Of a DNA stretch of 64,000 nucleotides, positions 1-7,941 are shown piece after piece. The position numbers were made by a program, and so were the translations under genes. Each line of letters starts with the position of its first letter. Positions within the stretch are counted from its first letter, which is position 1. The stretch is from Puia dinghuensis (GTDB lineage: Bacteria; Bacteroidota; Bacteroidia; Chitinophagales; Chitinophagaceae): assembly GCF_014642875.1 (NCBI RefSeq), contig NZ_BMJC01000002.1, positions 186,001 through 250,000 of the forward strand, written 5' to 3'. The notes under the pieces were generated by a model. It did no database searches. It was not told where the DNA came from and saw nothing but the letters and a program-made list of their open reading frames with translations.

Positions 1-173
1 TGTTCAGCAGCTTCTTCCGCGGCGGCAACGCCCTCAACATCGAAGGCACTGGCCTCGGTCTTCATATCGTCAAGCGGTATGTCGAACTCATCGGCGGTGC
101 CATTCACCTCGAAAGTACGCTTGGCGCCGGGACGAAGATCACGGTCGATCTGCCCGGCGTTAAGCATTCATAA
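1..173 (+). CDS. Sensor histidine kinase, C-terminal fragment (truncated by window edge)
   Basis: The reading frame from base 3 to the TAA at 171-173 encodes the last 57 residues of a histidine kinase. The G2-box of the HATPase_c domain is visible (EGTGLGLHIVKR), followed by the usual closing beta strands (GGAIHLES, GAGTKITVDLP). These are the ATP-lid and final strand of a two-component kinase ATPase domain, which autophosphorylates a conserved His in the missing upstream part. Sensor domain, partner regulator and start lie outside the window. A strong terminator follows within 40 bases, so this is the last gene of its transcript. The family assignment is secure; the signal sensed cannot be seen. 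Confidence 0.8.
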   Translation, partial: FSSFFRGGNALNIEGTGLGLHIVKRYVELIGGAIHLESTLGAGTKITVDLPGVKHS

Positions 174-203
174 TCCGGCCGCGGGTGCCGTTGACAAAAG
201 AAG

Positions 204-1583
204 TCAGATGCCCCGGCTAAATGCCGGGGTTTTGCATAATGCAAGATTTTCGCGTACCCGTTCATCACGCAACAGCACCAGGTCGAACGCCTTGCACACA
301 TGACGAAGGAAGGGCCGGCCTGCTTCGGTAAGCGCTACCCTTTCCTCATTCAGGGTGACCAGACCGTCCTTTTGTAATTCCTGCAGCCTGGGCAGGGTCC
401 ATTCCTGTAATAGCGCAGTCCAGGCCGGGTCAAGACGTGTATAACCCTTACAGGCAATGTCGAGAATATAGCGTTTGAAGACCATATCTTCAGCCGTGAG
501 CCGGTAACCCCTGGAGATGGCCAGACGCCCTTCGGCAATCGCCCGGTAGTATCCCGCCAGGCTCTTATCATTCTGGGCATAGGCCATGCCAAGATCGCTG
601 ATAGCCGACACTCCCAGTCCCAGCAACATCCCGCTATGCTGTGTCGTATACCCCATGAAGTTCCGGTGTAGCCGGTTATCCTTCCAGGCGATGAACAACT
701 CATCAGCGGGCAGTGCAAAATGATCCATGCCGATATTGGCATACCCCTGCTCTTCCAGTAGCACCTTTCCTAATTGATAAAGATAGAGTTTCTCTTCGGG
801 CGACGGTAGCTGGGCGCTGTCGATGAGCCGCTGCGCACAGTTCACCGAAGGCGTATGCGCATAACTGTAGAAGGCGATCCTGTCGGGCCGCAGGCTAAGC
901 GACAGATCAATAGTGTGTCTTAACCTTTCCGGCGTCTGAAGAGGAAGGCCGTAGATGAGATCGAAATTCACCGCAGTGAATCCGGCATCGCGGGCCGCTT
1001 CCGTCGCTTCACTAAGTCGCTCGAACGGTTGCCAGCGACGAATAGCCAGCTGAACCTCCGGATTCAGATCCTGTACGCCATAGCTTATCCGCCGGAAACC
1101 CAATGCATATAATACATCCAGGTGCTCCCTGGTAGTGTTATTGGGATGGCCTTCGATGCTGAAAGCATGCTCAGGATGAACGACCGCTCCGGCCAGGATC
1201 GTCGACACCAGCCGGTGCAGGTTCCCGGGCGAGAAAAAAGTTGGAGTACCACCCCCCAGGTGAAGCTCACGGATCACCGGGGGGTGCTCCATCATTTCTC
1301 TATACATACTCCATTCTTTTAAAATGGCATCGAGGTACTGTTCTTCTACGTTGTGGTTGGTGGTAATCTTCTTATTGCAGCCGCAATAAATGCAGAGTGA
1401 TTCGCAGAAAGGAAGATGAAGGTACAGACTGATGCCTTCCTTCTCGTTGCAACGCGCGAAGCCGGCTATGAGATCCCTTCTCCAGCTATGCGGGTCGAGG
1501 TTTTCTTTCCAGAAAGGCACTGTAGGGTAACTGGTATACCGGGGCACCGGCTGATTATAACTGGCGAGTAAGTTGGCTTCCAT
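204..1583 (-). CDS. hemN: Oxygen-independent coproporphyrinogen III oxidase (radical SAM)
   Basis: HemN performs the oxygen-independent oxidative decarboxylation of coproporphyrinogen III to protoporphyrinogen IX in haem synthesis, in the cytoplasm. The radical-SAM cluster motif is present near residues 60-69 (CESLCIYCGC, i.e. CxxxCxxC plus the extra Cys typical of HemN), followed by the SAM-binding ELHLGGGTPTF strand. The N-terminal PVPRYTSYPT signature and a length of about 459 residues both fit true HemN rather than the shorter HemW. The ATG at 1583 is chosen; an in-frame GTG lies five codons upstream. A palindrome resembling an FNR site lies 67-80 bases upstream, consistent with anaerobic induction. 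It converges on the histidine kinase fragment. Confidence 0.93.
   Translation of the reverse strand: MEANLLASYNQPVPRYTSYPTVPFWKENLDPHSWRRDLIAGFARCNEKEGISLYLHLPFCESLCIYCGCNKKITTNHNVEEQYLDAILKEWSMYREMMEHPPVIRELHLGGGTPTFFSPGNLHRLVSTILAGAVVHPEHAFSIEGHPNNTTREHLDVLYALGFRRISYGVQDLNPEVQLAIRRWQPFERLSEATEAARDAGFTAVNFDLIYGLPLQTPERLRHTIDLSLSLRPDRIAFYSYAHTPSVNCAQRLIDSAQLPSPEEKLYLYQLGKVLLEEQGYANIGMDHFALPADELFIAWKDNRLHRNFMGYTTQHSGMLLGLGVSAISDLGMAYAQNDKSLAGYYRAIAEGRLAISRGYRLTAEDMVFKRYILDIACKGYTRLDPAWTALLQEWTLPRLQELQKDGLVTLNEERVALTEAGRPFLRHVCKAFDLVLLRDERVRENLALCKTPAFSRGI
211..233 (+). terminator. Rho-independent terminator after the histidine kinase
   Basis: A perfect 7-bp stem, CCCCGGC (211-217) and GCCGGGG (223-229), with a 5-base loop and four T directly after. 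It serves the plus-strand kinase that ends at 173 and lies inside the 3' end of the convergent hemN gene, so the hairpin is also coding sequence on the other strand. Confidence 0.75.
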
Positions 1584-1649
1584 TTTAGCGCTTTTCACAA
1601 AACTACAGGTTGCCCCCCTGGCCCTGCATGACGGCGATCAGCGAAAGAC

Positions 1650-1663
1650 ATGATGCAGATCAT
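1650..1663. promoter_or_regulatory. FNR/CRP-like palindrome upstream of hemN
   Basis: ATGAT-GCAG-ATCAT is a perfect inverted repeat with the same arm length and spacer as the FNR consensus TTGAT-N4-ATCAA, differing only in the outer bases of each arm. It lies in the 113-base gap upstream of hemN. FNR-family control of hemN is established in other bacteria; its use here is inferred from position and pattern. Confidence 0.45.
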
Positions 1664-1696
1664 GGAAACACCCCCTCTCCCAACTTACTATGTCAG

Positions 1697-2584
1697 CTAT
1701 GCAGCCTTTTTAAGTTTTCTTGTCTTCCGCAATCTTGCTATCTCTTCTACAGGAACATCGACCAGGCTTGCAATCTTGCGGTCGCCGAATTTTGTATTCG
1801 CGAATAATTTTTTGATGAATTTTTCTCGTAGCTCCCGTCTGGCTTCTTCATTCAACACCTCAAGCATACCCATAGGATTATTTTTATTTGTTATTTCCTC
1901 TAATTGCTCAATAAAGTTACGATTACTTTCCAGGTTATTAAACACCAGGTAATTCTTGAGAAACGTCATGATCGCATCTATCTTCCGCCTCGACAAATCC
2001 CTTCTTGCAATTAAAGCCTTCGCTAATGATATTTTCTGCTCGAACAGTTCTTTTTCTGTGATCTTTCCGGCAAGCAAAGCCTTTTTAGCCACTAGCACCA
2101 CCACTGCAAAGGGGTTCGGGTTTGCCGCCAACGCTTCGTCCTTATACTGCCCGATCCGCAACACATTGTATTTATACCTCACCTCCGTCCCAATAAACCG
2201 GTGTTCATACCGATCCGGGATCCGATGCCCATCCACTCCTGTGAAGATCGCCACCGCCGTCACTGGTCGCTTCCAACGATCGAAGATGCGGTAATAATAT
2301 CGAAACATTCGTTCAGGGAAATCCCGTTCAGCCTTTCCTTGCACCTCGAGATGGATGAGCAGTAATTCCTGTCTTCCATCCCGGCTGTACACCTGCACCA
2401 GTTTATCCACCAGCTTTGTACTGGGCGGCTTCCCCGGCTCAGGATAAAGCTCCGCCAATTCCTTGTCCAAAAATCCGAATTTCCGCCTCATATCGAATAG
2501 CTCATCCGCCTTCGGAAAGACAAACCGCAACAGATCTTCAAAAACTTCCTCAATAATTCCTTTCCACAAAATATCCCTCTTCAT
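1697..2584 (-). CDS. Rpn family PD-(D/E)XK nuclease / putative transposase-like protein
   Basis: About 295 residues with the layout of the Rpn (YhgA-like, recombination-promoting nuclease) family. An N-terminal part (KRDILWKGIIEEVFEDLLRF) precedes a nuclease core with the ExQ active-site strand LLIHLEVQGK, then the FPERMFRYYYRIFDRW helix and the VTAVAIFTG strand typical of the family. The C-terminal part is charged and ends in a short basic helix. Known family members cleave DNA and promote RecA-independent recombination; many copies per genome are common. The ATG at 2584 is used because the longer frame begins only with TTG. Flanking 110-180 base gaps carry no other gene and no terminal inverted repeats were seen. 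Confidence 0.75.
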   Translation of the reverse strand: MKRDILWKGIIEEVFEDLLRFVFPKADELFDMRRKFGFLDKELAELYPEPGKPPSTKLVDKLVQVYSRDGRQELLLIHLEVQGKAERDFPERMFRYYYRIFDRWKRPVTAVAIFTGVDGHRIPDRYEHRFIGTEVRYKYNVLRIGQYKDEALAANPNPFAVVVLVAKKALLAGKITEKELFEQKISLAKALIARRDLSRRKIDAIMTFLKNYLVFNNLESNRNFIEQLEEITNKNNPMGMLEVLNEEARRELREKFIKKLFANTKFGDRKIASLVDVPVEEIARLRKTRKLKKAA

Positions 2585-2766
2585 TGCTCTTAGCTTTATC
2601 AACTACGCACTATCCGATACCTCTACCGGAGAAAACAGTAACAGCAACATTTGGGAAAGTTAAAGTGGGAAACACGCAAAGGAGGCAACAAATATACGAA
2701 AACCTATCAGACAACCAAATTTTTTAGCACAAAGATCAGCATCAAACCGGGCGAAAAACTCACAGC

Positions 2767-3762
2767 TTAGCGCAATCTCTGCAACGACCACTTGGTCTCC
2801 TTCAGCAACAAGATCACCTTTTGCGGGAAAAGCATAATATGTATAACAAAAACAATGATATTCCTCGCATCTGCAGTCATTGCGCCCACAAGCAAGGCAA
2901 GAGGAAAAAAGAATTGATAATAATCGGCCAGTAATATTTGAAAAGGCTTACCCGCAGGCGTAATGATAGGAACCACCTGGTAACCAAATAATTTCCTGCG
3001 CGCAAACAGGAAGAGAAAATACAACAGCAGAAATAGGAACGGAAAAGGTTGCCCGATCCTGATCAAGATCATCGCCAGGGCCGAAAACTCAGCCGACAGG
3101 ATAACAGTTTGGATCAGCGAAAAATTTTTAGTCCCCGATTGCGCAACATAAGTATTCAATCGAACCTTGATGTCATTTTCTTTGTCTTCGAACTGATGGG
3201 TCAGTATGCCGCGCAACCCGTATGCTATCGACCAGATACCTACTGCCGCAAACCATACCCAATCGATTCTTTGATGCGTAAAATGAGCGACACTAGACAC
3301 CATCAGCAGGCTGACAAAAACATGCGAACCACAGGCATCGGCAAAAAGCCCCCACACGCCTTTTTCTTTCAGCCTGAAGGGCGGGCATGAATACAGGCTG
3401 AAGGAGACCCAGGGTAGTAAATATAATACCATGGACAAGACATCCGGATAAAAAACATATTCAAAAAAAAGACCTGCTACGATGCAAATGGCGGGGAATA
3501 TCCAACGGATGCGGCGTGGTATGTTACTCATCCTGTTGTGCTTTCCGCTCAACGCGTCCACCTCGATGTCGGTAATATCATTGATAAAAGAGACATACGC
3601 CGCGCCGACAAAAACAGACACCAGCAAGAATAGAAGCCATAACGCAGTTTTGTATAGTGGCGTCTCTGAGTAAAAATTGGTCGCATAGCCCAAAGCAAGG
3701 ATAGGAGGTAATTTATAATCCCACCACTCACCGTGTCGTATAGTCTTTAAAATTCCTTTCAT
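2767..3762 (-). CDS. UbiA-family prenyltransferase
   Basis: A 331-residue polytopic membrane protein of the UbiA superfamily, which transfers isoprenoid chains to aromatic or other acceptors within the membrane. The first Asp-rich motif is visible (NDITDIEVDALSGKHNRMSN, matching NDxxDxxxD plus the following Asn), and a second acidic motif (EDKENDIKVRLNTY) lies in the second half. Eight to nine hydrophobic segments are apparent. Its ATG overlaps the stop of the upstream methyltransferase by four bases (ATGA), so the two are translationally coupled and probably act on one pathway. The acceptor cannot be read from sequence; neither quinone synthesis partners nor chlorophyll genes are nearby. Confidence 0.8.
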   Translation of the reverse strand: MKGILKTIRHGEWWDYKLPPILALGYATNFYSETPLYKTALWLLFLLVSVFVGAAYVSFINDITDIEVDALSGKHNRMSNIPRRIRWIFPAICIVAGLFFEYVFYPDVLSMVLYLLPWVSFSLYSCPPFRLKEKGVWGLFADACGSHVFVSLLMVSSVAHFTHQRIDWVWFAAVGIWSIAYGLRGILTHQFEDKENDIKVRLNTYVAQSGTKNFSLIQTVILSAEFSALAMILIRIGQPFPFLFLLLYFLFLFARRKLFGYQVVPIITPAGKPFQILLADYYQFFFPLALLVGAMTADARNIIVFVIHIMLFPQKVILLLKETKWSLQRLR

Positions 3763-4700
3763 TGCTTCTTCAATAGTTTTCTGGCAGCCGAACGGATCAG
3801 GCTACCTGATCTTATCCTTAAATAGAGCTCTCCCAACAATTGTTTATGTGAAATAAAGGCAAGCGGGGAAGACCCATTTTCTTTCGGCTCATCATTTTCC
3901 GGCGGAGGGATCGGCTGCCATCTTACGGCTGCTTTATTTTCATCATCATATTTCGATCTCTTCCCTGTCGCCACAATGGCTTTCCTCGAAACCCATCCCC
4001 GCATGAAGGGGCTATACCGAACAATTTCTATATTGTCGAACCAGGGTTCGAGCAGGTGAACAAAGTGTTCGATATGCGGCGCCACCAGGTGCTTGTGGAA
4101 TCTGTCATTCCTGTCTTCCCGCCAGCTCCAGGTAAAACCAGTAAGATAAATGGTTCCCCCAAAAACGTCTGCTCTCTCTTCGTATGGTAATTGCCTGTTT
4201 GGTCGAAGGTCTTCCAGGTCCATCACCGGAATGAAAACGGCGCCGCCGGGTCTGGTCCAGGCGACCATGTTTGCAACAACTCTTTCGACATCAGTCATGG
4301 AATCGACATAATTGTAGGCGGTCCACATACAGGTGACCAACGACCAGGAGGCATTCCATTCTTCTATTGCTTGTGTGAAATCACCCTGCCGGAGAAAAAG
4401 TGCGTCAGGGTTGGCTGCCAAGGCAACTTTCAGCATTTCAGGCGAAAGATCGAGACCGGCTCTTTGCACGCCCGGGAACTGGCTAAGAAAATAGCCCGTT
4501 CCACAGCCGACATCCAGCCAACGGCTATCTTCCGAAAGCAAATTCCGGATGACAGAAAGCTCCAGTTTTGTGCTCACGGCCGAGAAAGGATTCAGCAGGA
4601 AGCGTTCATTGTACTCATTTGCATAGTCGGCGTCATAGATGGATTGCACCTCTTCACATCGCATATTGAATAGGTTTAGGTTCTGAATCTCCAGGTGCAT
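3759..4700 (-). CDS. Class I SAM-dependent methyltransferase
   Basis: About 313 residues with a Rossmann-fold methyltransferase core. SAM motif I reads WLDVGCGTGYFLSQFP near residue 65, and a motif-II-like acidic strand (AGLDLSPEML) follows. The C-terminal 60 residues are Lys/Arg-rich and not part of the catalytic fold. The gene overlaps the UbiA-like prenyltransferase by four bases, suggesting it methylates the prenylated product or its precursor (inference). ATG at 4700 is preferred; an upstream TTG would extend the frame by eight codons, and an internal ATG at 4664 is also possible. The substrate is unknown. Confidence 0.8.
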   Translation of the reverse strand: MHLEIQNLNLFNMRCEEVQSIYDADYANEYNERFLLNPFSAVSTKLELSVIRNLLSEDSRWLDVGCGTGYFLSQFPGVQRAGLDLSPEMLKVALAANPDALFLRQGDFTQAIEEWNASWSLVTCMWTAYNYVDSMTDVERVVANMVAWTRPGGAVFIPVMDLEDLRPNRQLPYEERADVFGGTIYLTGFTWSWREDRNDRFHKHLVAPHIEHFVHLLEPWFDNIEIVRYSPFMRGWVSRKAIVATGKRSKYDDENKAAVRWQPIPPPENDEPKENGSSPLAFISHKQLLGELYLRIRSGSLIRSAARKLLKKQ

Positions 4701-4854
4701 AGCCCAGACTTTCGTGTACCTCAAAGGGGACGATCAGGAGAGATCAAATTGCGGTAAGATCAGAGATGGGCATCACCGGCCAGGAAGCTGCCGGATCGTC
4801 TAATTGACGCCTCGAATATACAAAAAAACACTTATAAATAAAGCGGAAAATTTG

Positions 4855-5958
4855 CTAGTAGAACCCCGACACATCCTTCCCATCGGTGATGGCCTGCTTC
4901 AACCGCCCGATAAACGCTGCAGTACCCTGGTCATGCACCAACTGCAGGCTGTTGTCCGCATATTTTAGGGCGGCTGTCTTATCGCCCAGTGCCGCATACC
5001 CCTTTGCCAGTCCAAAATTGGTCAGCCAGTCTTTGGGAGATTTATCATAGTTGATCTTAAAGGCCTCAAAAGCCTCCTTGTATTTTTTCATCCGCTGGAG
5101 CTTATAGCCATAGTAATAGATATCCTGGGTGTTCCCTTTGGGCCAGGCAATTTTCATTACAGAGTCCGATTCATGCTTGCGGCCCGCCTTTTCCAGTAGA
5201 CCCGCATAGGTGCTTAGCGTGCGAAAATTGGCCTCTCCAAAATAGGTATTGATGCTCCGGTCTGCCCAGGTAAGCCCTTCTTCGAGGTTCACATCGTTCA
5301 TCAGGCAAAAATCCGCGGCCTGTTGCATATTTTGCCAGAACTCGTAGAATTGGCCGCTGTTAAAAGCATATCGGTAGGCATCCACCTGTGTTTTTTTAAG
5401 GTCCACGGCGATAGTAAAGGGAATTTTTATCTTCTCCCATTCAAGCAAGGCCACGGCGCTGCTGTCGGTTTCGGCGGCAAACTCGTATTTCAGGCGCTCG
5501 ACACTTTCCGTCACCTTTGTCACGGGTACTTCTACGCGCAACACATCGCTGGCCGCGTTATAATAAAAAGAGCCCCAGGCATTGTTATCCTTTGAGAATA
5601 CGAGTGTTGCTTTTTCGGGTCCCATGGCGATAAAGAAACCATATTTCCCCGCCGCCAACGGTTTCCCTTCGACGGTGACATCCGTGGAAAATTCGATGGT
5701 CGTATTCTCATTGGCCCCGGCCCGCCAGGGTGCCGCCTTGCTGGTCCCATAGTGATAATCGACAAAGCCGTAGGGCACCAGGTCGCCCCAGATCTTCCCT
5801 TCCCGCCCGTTGACAGCCGGCCGGCTATAGCTGATAGTGACATCGGTAATTCCAACTTCCTCCGAGACAGTAGCCATTTTACTCGACCTGGGCGTTTTTA
5901 CCTGCCCCTGTACAGCCAGGGACATGCCTGATACGATCAGCAGGATAATGTTTCTCAT
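4855..5958 (-). CDS. Secreted DUF2911 protein with TPR-like C-terminus
   Basis: The predicted 367-residue product begins with a signal peptide (MRNIILLIVSGMSLAVQGQ) and then a DUF2911 domain (residues about 20-190), recognised by VTISYSRPAVNGREGKIWG, VPYGFVDYH, PWRAGANENTTIEF and AAGKYGFF. The second half is helical with tetratricopeptide-like repeats (SPKDWLTNFGLAKGYAALGD). DUF2911 proteins are common secreted Bacteroidota proteins without assigned activity. The start at 5958 is chosen because only it gives a signal peptide; the frame extends 27 codons further upstream without one. It is divergent from the fucosidase gene, with about 115 bases between the starts. Confidence 0.85.
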   Translation of the reverse strand: MRNIILLIVSGMSLAVQGQVKTPRSSKMATVSEEVGITDVTISYSRPAVNGREGKIWGDLVPYGFVDYHYGTSKAAPWRAGANENTTIEFSTDVTVEGKPLAAGKYGFFIAMGPEKATLVFSKDNNAWGSFYYNAASDVLRVEVPVTKVTESVERLKYEFAAETDSSAVALLEWEKIKIPFTIAVDLKKTQVDAYRYAFNSGQFYEFWQNMQQAADFCLMNDVNLEEGLTWADRSINTYFGEANFRTLSTYAGLLEKAGRKHESDSVMKIAWPKGNTQDIYYYGYKLQRMKKYKEAFEAFKINYDKSPKDWLTNFGLAKGYAALGDKTAALKYADNSLQLVHDQGTAAFIGRLKQAITDGKDVSGFY

Positions 5959-6074
5959 CGTTTTAAACGTAAAATCTCCCGTTGTCCAAAAACCCGCAAA
6001 AAATTTCGACCAATCCCATGAAATCTTCGCCGAACGCAAGGAAAATAGTTTCTAAAAAAATGGTAGTTTTAACC

Positions 6075-7430
6075 ATGAAGAAATATCTTTTCCTTGCCGT
6101 ATTGCTCTACCTGTCGGTCCTCACGCCCTTTGCTCAAACGTCAGGCTATACTCCTTCGCCTCAAAACGAGGAAGCCCGGCAATGGTTTACCAACGCCAAA
6201 TTCGGTTTGTTCATACATTGGGGTCCGTTCAGCTTTCCCGGTGAAGGGGAATGGGTAATGAACAATCGGAATATCACGGTAAAGAACTATACCCGCCTGG
6301 AAAAATTCTTCAACCCCATCGACTTCGACGCCCATACCTGGGTATCCCTTGCAAAAGCCGCCGGAATGCGATACATCACCCTCATCACCCGCCACCATGA
6401 CGGCTTCAGCATGTGGGACACCAGGTTTTCCGATTTCAATATCATGCATACGCCCTACAAAAAGGACATCGTCCGCCAGATGGCCGACGAATGCCATAAA
6501 CAGGGCATCCGGCTCTTTCTTTACTATTCGTTGCTCGATTGGCGCCGCGACGACTATTCGTGGTGGACCGGCCGAACGGGTAAAGGCACCGGCCGCACCG
6601 TCCGCGGCAACTGGAACGACTATATCCAATTCATGAAAAACCAGCTCACCGAACTCCTCTCCAATTACGGCTCCATCGCCGGCATCTGGTTCGACGGCTA
6701 CTGGGACCAGATGGCGGAAGAAAGTAAAGACCGGAAAGACAATGACGTCAACGCAGACTGGCATATCCGTGAATTGTACGACCTCATCCACCGGCTTCAA
6801 CCCCAATGCCTCATCGGCAACAACCACCACATGACACCTCTGCCCGGCGAAGACTTCCAGATGTTCGAACAGGATGTTCCCGGTGAGAACACAAGCGGAC
6901 TCAGCTTCCAGAAGATCTCCGCCCTGCCGCTGGAAACCTGTGCAACCATTAACAACTCCTGGGGATTCAACATCACCGACACCACGTACAAGACGCCGGC
7001 GCAGATCGTCGCGCTGCTGGTCAAATCGGCCGGCAATGGCGGCAACCTCCTGCTCAATATCGGCCCCATGCCAAACGGCGAGATCCAACCTGAATTTGTC
7101 CAACGCCTTCACTGGATGGGCAACTGGCTCCAAACCTACGGCGCGTCCATCTATAATACCAAAGGGGGCTATCTCCGGCCTCAGAAATGGGGCTGTCTCA
7201 CCCGGGACGGCGACAAACTCTATGTCCATGTCCTGCAGCAGGATGCGGGCCCTATCCGCCTGGAGCAGTTCCCTTATACGACTATCGTCAAAGCCTGGCG
7301 CCTGAAAGACAAAACGCCTGTCAATATATCGCTGCGGGACGGCGTAGCGGAAATTCCCGCCCAGTCGCCAACCCCCGAAGATCCCGACCAGGTAGTAGTA
7401 TTGGAGGTATCAACGAAAAAGCCCGGATAG
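6075..7430 (+). CDS. Secreted alpha-L-fucosidase, GH29
   Basis: A 451-residue glycoside hydrolase family 29 enzyme that releases terminal L-fucose from glycans. Family signatures are clear: FGLFIHWGPFSFPGEGEWVM, YITLITRHHDGFSMWDT, and the nucleophile strand GIWFDGYWDQ, with Asp as expected catalytic nucleophile. A NLLLNIGP strand closes the barrel. The signal peptide MKKYLFLAVLLYLSVLTPFAQ points to export, probably to the periplasm. ATG 6075 is chosen because it begins this peptide; the frame is open a further 31 codons upstream. No SusC/SusD pair or other glycosidase is adjacent, so it is not part of an obvious polysaccharide utilisation locus here. Confidence 0.93.
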   Translation: MKKYLFLAVLLYLSVLTPFAQTSGYTPSPQNEEARQWFTNAKFGLFIHWGPFSFPGEGEWVMNNRNITVKNYTRLEKFFNPIDFDAHTWVSLAKAAGMRYITLITRHHDGFSMWDTRFSDFNIMHTPYKKDIVRQMADECHKQGIRLFLYYSLLDWRRDDYSWWTGRTGKGTGRTVRGNWNDYIQFMKNQLTELLSNYGSIAGIWFDGYWDQMAEESKDRKDNDVNADWHIRELYDLIHRLQPQCLIGNNHHMTPLPGEDFQMFEQDVPGENTSGLSFQKISALPLETCATINNSWGFNITDTTYKTPAQIVALLVKSAGNGGNLLLNIGPMPNGEIQPEFVQRLHWMGNWLQTYGASIYNTKGGYLRPQKWGCLTRDGDKLYVHVLQQDAGPIRLEQFPYTTIVKAWRLKDKTPVNISLRDGVAEIPAQSPTPEDPDQVVVLEVSTKKPG

Positions 7431-7440
7431 ACATCCGGGC
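7421..7440 (+). terminator. Hairpin at the 3' end of the fucosidase gene
   Basis: A perfect 8-bp stem, GCCCGGAT (7421-7428) and ATCCGGGC (7433-7440), with a 4-base loop spanning the fucosidase stop codon. A run of A precedes it but no T-tract follows, so it is only a weak intrinsic terminator on the plus strand; it may instead protect the mRNA 3' end. Confidence 0.4.
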
Positions 7441-7608
7441 CGTTGCTAAAAAATCCTATATACTATTAAAAGACTTTGTTTCTACCCTCTAAGACAGAAA
7501 ACAGATCCGATGGTCCTAGTCGGACCTCTTCCAACCATCAACCTTCCCAAATAAAAAATTTGAAAGAAAGATTTATTTTACATACATTTAATGAATTAAT
7601 CGTTTTTT

Positions 7609-7941
7609 ATGAAAGGAACCCACCTCGGCGAATTCGAAGAGCTGGTCTTGCTCACCATTGCTTCCCTGGTGAATAATGCGTATAGCGTGGCGATTTGCGA
7701 TGAACTCTCCAAACATGCCGAGCGCACAGTTAAATTGGGCGTGGTGCACGCGGTATTGAATCGCCTCGAAGAAAAAGGCCTTGCAAAAAGCGAGCTCGGT
7801 GAGGCTACTGCCACGCGCGGCGGCAAACGCAAACGCTTTTATGTCCCCACCGGCGCAGGAAAAGCCTCGCTGGTGCGCGCAAAAGAGATCCGGGACCAAT
7901 TATGGCAAAAGATCCCTAACCTCACCTTAAAACAAATCTGA
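7609..7941 (+). CDS. PadR family transcriptional regulator
   Basis: A 110-residue winged-helix regulator. The helix-turn-helix region (GEFEELVLLTIASLVNNAYSV and VVHAVLNRLEEKGLAKSELGE) and the wing (RGGKRKRFYVPTGAGKASL) match the PadR family, here without the long C-terminal dimerisation domain (short subfamily s2). PadR proteins usually repress adjacent transport or detoxification genes until a ligand is bound. Its stop codon shares one base with the start of the following permease (TGATG), so the two are co-translated and the regulator probably controls this operon. Upstream is an AT-rich 170-base stretch that should hold the promoter and operator. Confidence 0.88.
   Translation: MKGTHLGEFEELVLLTIASLVNNAYSVAICDELSKHAERTVKLGVVHAVLNRLEEKGLAKSELGEATATRGGKRKRFYVPTGAGKASLVRAKEIRDQLWQKIPNLTLKQI

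Noticed and set aside
6141-7229. A 362-codon open frame antisense to the fucosidase gene
   Set aside because: The plus strand has a full GH29 domain with signal peptide; the antisense frame stays open because third codon positions are GC-rich, and its product matches nothing.
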